NCBI GenBank assembly: GCA_002315375.1
Contig: DCHR01000026.1
Coordinates: 1 to 35,721 of the forward strand
Reading direction: 5' to 3'
Length of the DNA stretch: 35,721 bases
Source of the DNA: Treponema sp. UBA1747
GTDB lineage: Bacteria > Spirochaetota > Spirochaetia > Treponematales > Treponemataceae
Every line of letters starts with the position of its first letter. Within the stretch, counting starts at the first letter, position 1. Both the position numbers and the translations under genes were made by a program. Shown here in pieces: positions 31,729 through 35,721 of this stretch. The notes beneath the pieces were generated by a model that saw only the letters and a list, made by a program, of their open reading frames with translations, had not been told where the DNA came from and searched no databases.

Positions 31729-33012
31729 TTAAATAAGTCCGCTGATTGCGGCACCAAGTGTAATATCATTTTCGCATGAAACAATCTTCCAGTAAATACC
31801 CGACTGACGTGTAAGAATTTCATCCAGCTGGGCATAAACTCTTTCACGAATCATCGGAGTTTTGAAGAAGGTTGATCCATTACATAAAATACAAACAGGT
31901 TTTGCAGCACTTTTTCCCATTCCTGTCTGAATTGCACAGGCAATAAGAATTGCAGCACCATAACGGGCCGAACGCTCAAAAACAGCATCGATAATCTGAA
32001 GAATCATGTCCAGATCTTCTTCATCTGCATTTTCTGCACATAATTTTCCAAGAATAGTATTTGTACTGTATGGATGTTCCAGGAAATTGCTGATTTCAAT
32101 CAGATTAAGTTCAGAAACTCCAAGCAAAGCCTGATTCATTGATGCACTGAAAAGTCCTTCTTTTGCAGCTGTATTAATTGCATAAAAACCGATAGGACCA
32201 AGATATGCTCCCGAGCAGGATTTTTCCAGAAGGAATGAACCAGGTTTCACTGTCTTTGCATCTACCATAAAATCAAAATCAGAACGGTTCACAGAAGTGA
32301 ATTTTCCTGATTCACAGACAATAATCTGACGTTTAATACCACATTTTTCACAGGCTTCCTGAATATATGCAGCATTCAAACCGGTTCCAAGAATCATTCC
32401 GATATAAGATGAAACTTCAGATGAAGGCATAACAGAAGCACCTGCCAGGAGAGCGGCAACTGTATCATTACAAAGAGTAATTCTTTCTATTTTATTCCAG
32501 CCTTTTTCTTCAAGAGCCTTTACAAGGCATTCACCAACTTTTGATCCTACAACTTCGGGAGCTTTAACTTCTTTTGAAAATCCCAGAAGAACACCATCTC
32601 CATCTTCTGTAATAGTCATTGGATAAGAAAAACAGAACCCGATTCGATTTGCTTTATTTTTCAAATGTTCAAGATTCGAAGCAATCTGATTAAAAAACTC
32701 TGTTTTTGAAAGCTCTCTTTCAATTCCAGGCATCTTTGTTTTTTCCATATCAGAAATAGATGCATTTCCATCAGAATCAAAAGTTACCAGACATGAACGG
32801 AAATTAGTTCCACCGGCATCAATAACAATAACACTTTCATTACAGGCCTTTTTTTCAGGGGGAAGACAGAAAGTACGAATCATATCTTCATCAGCTTTTT
32901 CCCCTTTCAGACCTGCACGCATATCAGAAAGAAGACCTTCTGCTGTCATTTTTACATCAACATGATTAATAAAATTATGCTTTGAAAGAAAAGCAGCAAC
33001 TTTTGTATTCAT
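31729..33012 (-). CDS. Hexokinase, eukaryotic-type
   Basis: The 427-residue enzyme phosphorylates hexoses with ATP. It has the ASKHA fold with phosphate-1 loop 'DAGGTNFR' (65-72), 'FSYPMTI', the catalytic Asp183 in 'LCNDTVAALLAG', and 'GMILGTGLNAAY'. The sequence is of the eukaryotic hexokinase family rather than bacterial glucokinase; T. pallidum also has such a hexokinase. The glucose-binding 'FSYP' replaces the 'FSFP' of yeast and animals. GGAG lies six bases before the ATG. It sits 37 bases after miaA and 22 bases before flbB on the same strand. Confidence 0.92.
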   Translation of the reverse strand: MNTKVAAFLSKHNFINHVDVKMTAEGLLSDMRAGLKGEKADEDMIRTFCLPPEKKACNESVIVIDAGGTNFRSCLVTFDSDGNASISDMEKTKMPGIERELSKTEFFNQIASNLEHLKNKANRIGFCFSYPMTITEDGDGVLLGFSKEVKAPEVVGSKVGECLVKALEEKGWNKIERITLCNDTVAALLAGASVMPSSEVSSYIGMILGTGLNAAYIQEACEKCGIKRQIIVCESGKFTSVNRSDFDFMVDAKTVKPGSFLLEKSCSGAYLGPIGFYAINTAAKEGLFSASMNQALLGVSELNLIEISNFLEHPYSTNTILGKLCAENADEEDLDMILQIIDAVFERSARYGAAILIACAIQTGMGKSAAKPVCILCNGSTFFKTPMIRERVYAQLDEILTRQSGIYWKIVSCENDITLGAAISGLI

Positions 33013-33048
33013 TTACAACTCCATTAACTACAAATTAACAGTTAAAAG

Positions 33049-33054
33049 ATTATA
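33049..33054 (-). promoter_or_regulatory. Possible -10 box before hexokinase
   Basis: A perfect TATAAT on the minus strand overlaps the miaA stop, 37 bases before the hexokinase start. The -35 position reads TTTATT (16-base spacer), a poor match. It could give extra transcription of hexokinase and flbB. Confidence 0.3.
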
Positions 33055-34018
33055 ACACATCTTTTGATAAAATAAAATCAGATATTAGTTTACGGACTTT
33101 TTCCTTGTCCTCTTCACTGCCCATATAAGGAATTGTATTACTAACCGGCAGATCCCTTATGTAAGTATATTGTTTTTTGGCATATTTGCAGGAATTACGG
33201 ATTATATTCTTCTTTATTTCTTCGACATCAGAATATGTAAAAAACTCCCTGTATCCGATAGCCTGCATTCCAGGATCTTCAGATTTGGCGCCCCTTTCAA
33301 TCAATTCCTTCACTTCTTTTTCAAGTCCCATCTGGAACATCAGTTCCACCCTTTCTTCAATTCGTTTAAACAGAATTTCCCTTGGTGGTTCAAGCATAAC
33401 CGGGCAAAAATCAAAATCAGAACGGAAGGAGGTTGAAAGATCAAAACTTGATCTGGGTTTTCCAGTGAGATAAAAAACTTCCAGGGCACGGAGAATTCTG
33501 TATTCATCATTTGGATGGATTTTCCCGGCGCTGACAGGATCTTTTTCAATAAGTTCTTTATATAAAGCTTCTTTTCCTTCAGAAGCACAACGTTTTTTCA
33601 GAGAATTTCTTAATTCTTCATTACTTTCAGGCGTTTCTGGAAGTCCAAGCAAAAATGACCTTATATAAAAACCAGTTCCACCGGCTACAACAGGAATTTT
33701 TCCCCGGTTCCAGATGTCTAGACAGGCTTTATCTGCTTCATTTACAAAATCAGCAACAGAAAACTGATTTTTATAGCTTGTCATATTTATCAGGTGATGT
33801 GGAATTTCCCTGCAGAAATCCGAATCAGGTTTGGCCGTACCTATATCCAGTTCTTTATAAACAGCCATTGAATCAGCACTGATTACTTCCGCTTTTCCCT
33901 GAAGAATAAAAGGAGTTAAACAAAAAGGACTGCCCTTCTGCGAAAACAAATCTCGCATTAAAGCAGTCTTTCCTGATGCTGTTGGAGCGAAAATAACGAT
34001 AACAGGAATCTTATTCAT
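33050..34018 (-). CDS. miaA: tRNA dimethylallyltransferase
   Basis: MiaA adds the isopentenyl group to A37 of tRNAs that read UNN codons. The 322 residues show the P-loop APTASGKT (11-18), 'ISADSMAVYKELDIGTAKP' with DSMAVY where most have DSxQVY, 'PVVAGGTGFYIRSFL', 'NDEYRILRALEV' and 'YAKKQYTYIRDL' (usually RRQ-TWFR). All functional segments are present. It starts 14 bases after rpoZ, so the two are cotranscribed from the promoter at 34267-34295. Confidence 0.95.
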   Translation of the reverse strand: MNKIPVIVIFAPTASGKTALMRDLFSQKGSPFCLTPFILQGKAEVISADSMAVYKELDIGTAKPDSDFCREIPHHLINMTSYKNQFSVADFVNEADKACLDIWNRGKIPVVAGGTGFYIRSFLLGLPETPESNEELRNSLKKRCASEGKEALYKELIEKDPVSAGKIHPNDEYRILRALEVFYLTGKPRSSFDLSTSFRSDFDFCPVMLEPPREILFKRIEERVELMFQMGLEKEVKELIERGAKSEDPGMQAIGYREFFTYSDVEEIKKNIIRNSCKYAKKQYTYIRDLPVSNTIPYMGSEEDKEKVRKLISDFILSKDVL

Positions 34019-34032
34019 ATCTTAGAATAAAA

Positions 34033-34233
34033 CTAGTTATCAGAATCTTCTACTCTGTATGTTACCTTTTCACCAAAAAGCTGTTTGGCTGCAACACAAA
34101 CATCTTTTCCGTCATTAATTTCGATTTCAGGATCATTTACTTTAGCCATCTGAAATGCACGGCGACTTGCTGCAGCTGTGATTTCATAAACATTACCATC
34201 AAATTTAACAAGTTCTTCCAAAGGGAAAATCAT
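34033..34233 (-). CDS. rpoZ: RNA polymerase omega subunit
   Basis: The 66-residue product matches omega, which helps fold and hold the beta' subunit. The conserved stretch 'NVYEITAAASRRAFQMAK' (about residues 14-31) corresponds to 'NRFELVxxAAKRARQL'. Start: the ATG at 34233 is eight bases after GAGAGG (34247-34242); a GTG two codons upstream is only two bases from that site. It is the first gene of rpoZ-miaA-hexokinase-flbB. Confidence 0.88.
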   Translation of the reverse strand: MIFPLEELVKFDGNVYEITAAASRRAFQMAKVNDPEIEINDGKDVCVAAKQLFGEKVTYRVEDSDN

Positions 34234-34266
34234 CGTCACGACCTCTCAAAACGTTGTAATTATATT

Positions 34267-34295
34267 ATTATAGTAAGGATTTTATATAGTGTCTA
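34267..34295 (-). promoter_or_regulatory. Promoter of rpoZ-miaA
   Basis: TAGACA (34295-34290), 17 bases, perfect TATAAT (34272-34267) on the minus strand, about 33 bases before the rpoZ ATG. It is divergent from the tRNA-Lys promoter at 34328. Confidence 0.7.
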
Positions 34296-34327
34296 GGTAC
34301 AAATACATCAAATTTTCAATTTTACCA

Positions 34328-34354
34328 TTGACACTTTTTTAATTATCCTATAAA
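34328..34354 (+). promoter_or_regulatory. Promoter of tRNA-Lys
   Basis: A perfect TTGACA (34328-34333) is followed by TATAAA (34349-34354) at a short 15-base spacing, or TAAAGT (34351-34356) at 17. The start point would be close to the 5' end of the tRNA. Confidence 0.65.
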
Positions 34355-34367
34355 GTTATTTCTACAC

Positions 34368-34440
34368 GGGCGACTAGCTCAGCTGGTAGAGCAACAGACT
34401 CTTAATCTGTGGGTCCGGAGTTCGATCCTCCGGTCGCTCA
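34368..34440 (+). tRNA. tRNA-Lys (anticodon CTT)
   Basis: The 73 bases fold as a cloverleaf: acceptor GGGCGAC pairs with GTCGCTC (34433-34439; one G-T pair), D-arm with AGCTCAGCTGGTAGAGC, anticodon stem ACAGA/TCTGT around loop CTCTTAA with anticodon CTT at 34401-34403, and T-arm CCGGAGTTCGATCCTCCGG. The discriminator is A34440. CCA is not encoded and must be added. It reads AAG codons. The gene stands alone with its own promoter and terminator. Confidence 0.96.
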
Positions 34441-34442
34441 TT

Positions 34443-34476
34443 AAAGACTTGAACTTGTTTCAAGTCTTTTTTTTTT
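34443..34476 (+). terminator. Terminator of tRNA-Lys
   Basis: Stem AAAGACTTGAA (34443-34453) pairs with TTCAAGTCTTT (34459-34469) around CTTGT, followed by a run of T. It begins two bases after the tRNA. It is a poor terminator in the other direction because only three T follow the stem there. Confidence 0.85.
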
Positions 34477-34492
34477 GCTTTCAAAAGGTATT

Positions 34493-35035
34493 TTATAAAC
34501 CCAAAAATCCCTCCAGATTTTTATTTTCAATCACCAGTTCCAGACATTTCCATTCAGAATCCAGCACTTTTACCATATGCGCTTCTCTTTCCGGGTTATC
34601 AGCAAAACCAAGAGAACGATAGCACTTTATGGCAGACGGATTATTGTCATAAACTCCAATAGTAACCTGCTCTACCTTCATTATTTCAAAAGCATATTTG
34701 AGACCAAGCCTTAGCATTTCTATGCCATAACCTTTCCCACGTTTGCTGTCATCAACAATAACCCAGCCAAAACGAAGGTGCTTTTTATCTCCATCTGTAT
34801 AACGCATAATAAAATGACCGATTATTTCATCCCCGTCAAAGGCAATCCATGGATAAAAATTATCAGCCTCCTGACACAGCCCGTTTTTATTGAAATAAAC
34901 GTCATTCATGTAATCAGCTTTAAGCGGAAAATCTCCAAGAAGACTTCCGCTCCATTTGTAAAAAGAAACCTCATCTTTTATCCAGGTAACTATTTTTTCT
35001 GCATCCTGTGATTTATATGGTCTTAATGCTAACAT
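34493..35035 (-). CDS. GNAT-family N-acetyltransferase
   Basis: A 180-residue GNAT enzyme. Residues about 85-115 hold the acetyl-CoA site: 'HLRFGWVIVDDSKRGKGYGIEMLRLGLKYAF', with the R/Q-x-x-G-x-G/A loop as KRGKGYG. The last strand-helix is 'TIGVYDNNPSAIKCYRSLGF' (about 127-146), typical of RimJ/RimL-like members that acetylate protein N-termini or small molecules; the substrate is unknown. AAGGGAG lies ten bases before the ATG. Confidence 0.88.
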   Translation of the reverse strand: MLALRPYKSQDAEKIVTWIKDEVSFYKWSGSLLGDFPLKADYMNDVYFNKNGLCQEADNFYPWIAFDGDEIIGHFIMRYTDGDKKHLRFGWVIVDDSKRGKGYGIEMLRLGLKYAFEIMKVEQVTIGVYDNNPSAIKCYRSLGFADNPEREAHMVKVLDSEWKCLELVIENKNLEGFLGL

Positions 35036-35175
35036 CGTTGAAAATCTCCCTTTTATTTTTTCCGCTTCACCAGTTTCTGAATATGACTCTCCATAAAATT
35101 ACATTCTCATTAACATTTCCCAGGCTTTTTCCATTACCACATCTTTTCTTTCAATTTAAATGTATAAACTGATTT
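35036..35175 (-). other. Gene-poor gap with a possible gene remnant
   Basis: This 140-base gap holds two short minus-strand frames that read like protein C-termini: one ending 'DVVMEKAWEMLMRM' and, in another frame a little further on, 'MESHIQKLVKRKK'. Neither has an upstream body or clear start. No terminator is visible, so the membrane-protein transcript could run into the GNAT gene. The remnant idea is weak. Confidence 0.2.
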
Positions 35176-35538
35176 TTATAAAATCACACCCAAAAGAAGA
35201 AAAACACACAAACACCCGGTACCACAATATCTTATATATAATTTATCATAAATATCCATATCATTTATAAAGTCAACGATTTTATCATTTTTAACCAGAT
35301 CGTTTCTAGATTCGATATATTCTCTCATTTTCCAATTTCGAACAGGCCATTTTTCGTATTCTCCAAAAGGATTTATAAAGCCCAATTCTTTCATTGCATC
35401 AATATCATTTACAGATTTTAAAAAATTAAAAAGTCTATCTTTAGCAGAGTCAAAACTTTTATATGCTTTATAAAATTTCCAAAATGAGAAAAACGATAAT
35501 AATATTAAAACAAAACTCAATAAACTTTTAATAATCAT
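35176..35538 (-). CDS. Small two-helix membrane protein, unknown
   Basis: From ATG 35538 the product has 120 residues. It starts with a membrane helix (about 4-22, 'KSLLSFVLILLSFFSFW'), continues with a charged, Asp/Lys/Asn-rich soluble part (about 25-100) and ends with a second hydrophobic segment ('CGTGCLCVFLLLGVIL'). I do not recognise it. The frame extends upstream to a TTG at 35571, but that TTG overlaps the probable -10 box, so ATG is preferred; neither has a good ribosome binding site. The base composition is more AT-rich than in its neighbours, which may indicate a recently acquired or fast-evolving gene. Confidence 0.55.
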   Translation of the reverse strand: MIIKSLLSFVLILLSFFSFWKFYKAYKSFDSAKDRLFNFLKSVNDIDAMKELGFINPFGEYEKWPVRNWKMREYIESRNDLVKNDKIVDFINDMDIYDKLYIRYCGTGCLCVFLLLGVIL

Positions 35539-35570
35539 AGTTAGAATAAAACTGTTGATTCGAATAAACA

Positions 35571-35579
35571 ATTATATCA
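35571..35579 (-). promoter_or_regulatory. Extended -10 promoter element
   Basis: On the minus strand TGATATAAT (35579-35571) is an extended -10 (TGn-TATAAT), which can work without a good -35; none is seen at the right distance. The transcript would start near 35564, about 26 bases before the ATG at 35538. Confidence 0.5.
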
Positions 35580-35679
35580 CCAATCCCGTTATCAACGGAA
35601 ATTCCTGTTTGTATGAATAACTAATTATACCATAATTCCCTATTACGGAGAGGCCGCAAGGAGAGAAGTAAAGTTAAAT

Positions 35680-35708
35680 AAAAAAACCGCAGCAGAAAAA
35701 GCGCGGTT
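35680..35708 (-). terminator. Terminator of a leftward gene right of the window
   Basis: On the minus strand AACCGC (35708-35703) pairs with GCGGTT (35690-35685) around a 12-base loop with an inner GC pair, then a T-run. No coding sequence precedes it inside the window, so it most likely ends a leftward transcript (protein or RNA gene) that begins beyond 35721. Confidence 0.65.
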
Positions 35709-35721
35709 AAATAAAAAAAGC

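Noticed and set aside
34234..34239. GTG start of rpoZ
   Set aside because: Only two bases from GAGAGG; the ATG at 34233 has the ideal eight.
35539..35571. TTG start of the small membrane protein
   Set aside because: It overlaps the extended -10 box, so it would not be on the transcript.
1..35721. CRISPR arrays, insertion sequences, prophage or toxin-antitoxin genes
   Set aside because: I looked for regular direct repeats, transposase or integrase motifs and terminal inverted repeats and saw none.

Overview
The window looks like an ordinary chromosomal segment of a spirochaete, most likely a host-associated or environmental Treponema (not T. pallidum or Borrelia). Reasons: a FlbB-type periplasmic collar gene and a fliK-flgD-flgE cluster; a hook protein with the Cys178/Lys165 pair used for lysinoalanine cross-linking in Treponema; a eukaryotic-type hexokinase; several lipoproteins with the loose spirochaetal lipobox; and moderately low GC by eye. 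No insertion sequence, prophage, CRISPR array or integrase was seen, and gene packing is dense.

Layout. (1) 1-9366, rightward: an ankyrin-repeat protein; then, from its own promoter, smc with a small membrane protein and a TPR lipoprotein coupled to it, and a SIMPL-domain lipoprotein; then serS from a new promoter, with an AI-2E-family transporter. (2) 9355-10982, leftward: a lipoprotein and a PilZ-like protein, whose terminator lies inside the transporter's coding sequence. (3) 11078-16828, rightward: a ComFB-domain protein, rlmK, a CapA-type lipoprotein and an HrpA-type DEAH helicase, ending at a bidirectional terminator. (4) 24297-16897, leftward: a galactokinase-like GHMP kinase with a TTG start, surE, a TPR protein, an exported TPR/beta-propeller/VWA-like protein, an exported HEAT-repeat protein and truB. 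(5) 24400-27522, rightward: lnt with a lysine-rich tail, and a DEAD-box helicase that reads DETD. (6) 34239-27598, leftward: rpoZ, miaA, hexokinase and flbB up to a terminator, then a separate hook unit fliK-flgD-flgE with a sigma-28-like promoter and its own terminator. (7) 34328-35721: a free-standing tRNA-Lys(CTT) gene, a GNAT acetyltransferase, a small membrane protein and a terminator for a gene to the right.

How the genes relate. Lnt serves the lipoproteins encoded here. FlbB, FliK, FlgD and FlgE build the periplasmic flagellum, but the long spirochaetal flagellar operon is broken at both ends: flbB sits behind a housekeeping operon, and flgE is followed by a terminator instead of flbD-motA-motB. 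The PilZ-like and ComFB proteins hint at cyclic-di-GMP signalling. I see no single dramatic new system. The best leads are the short SMC with no recognisable hinge, the isolated hook operon with a promoter almost touching the fliK start codon, the ComFB/PilZ-like pair, and the TPR/propeller/VWA/HEAT set.
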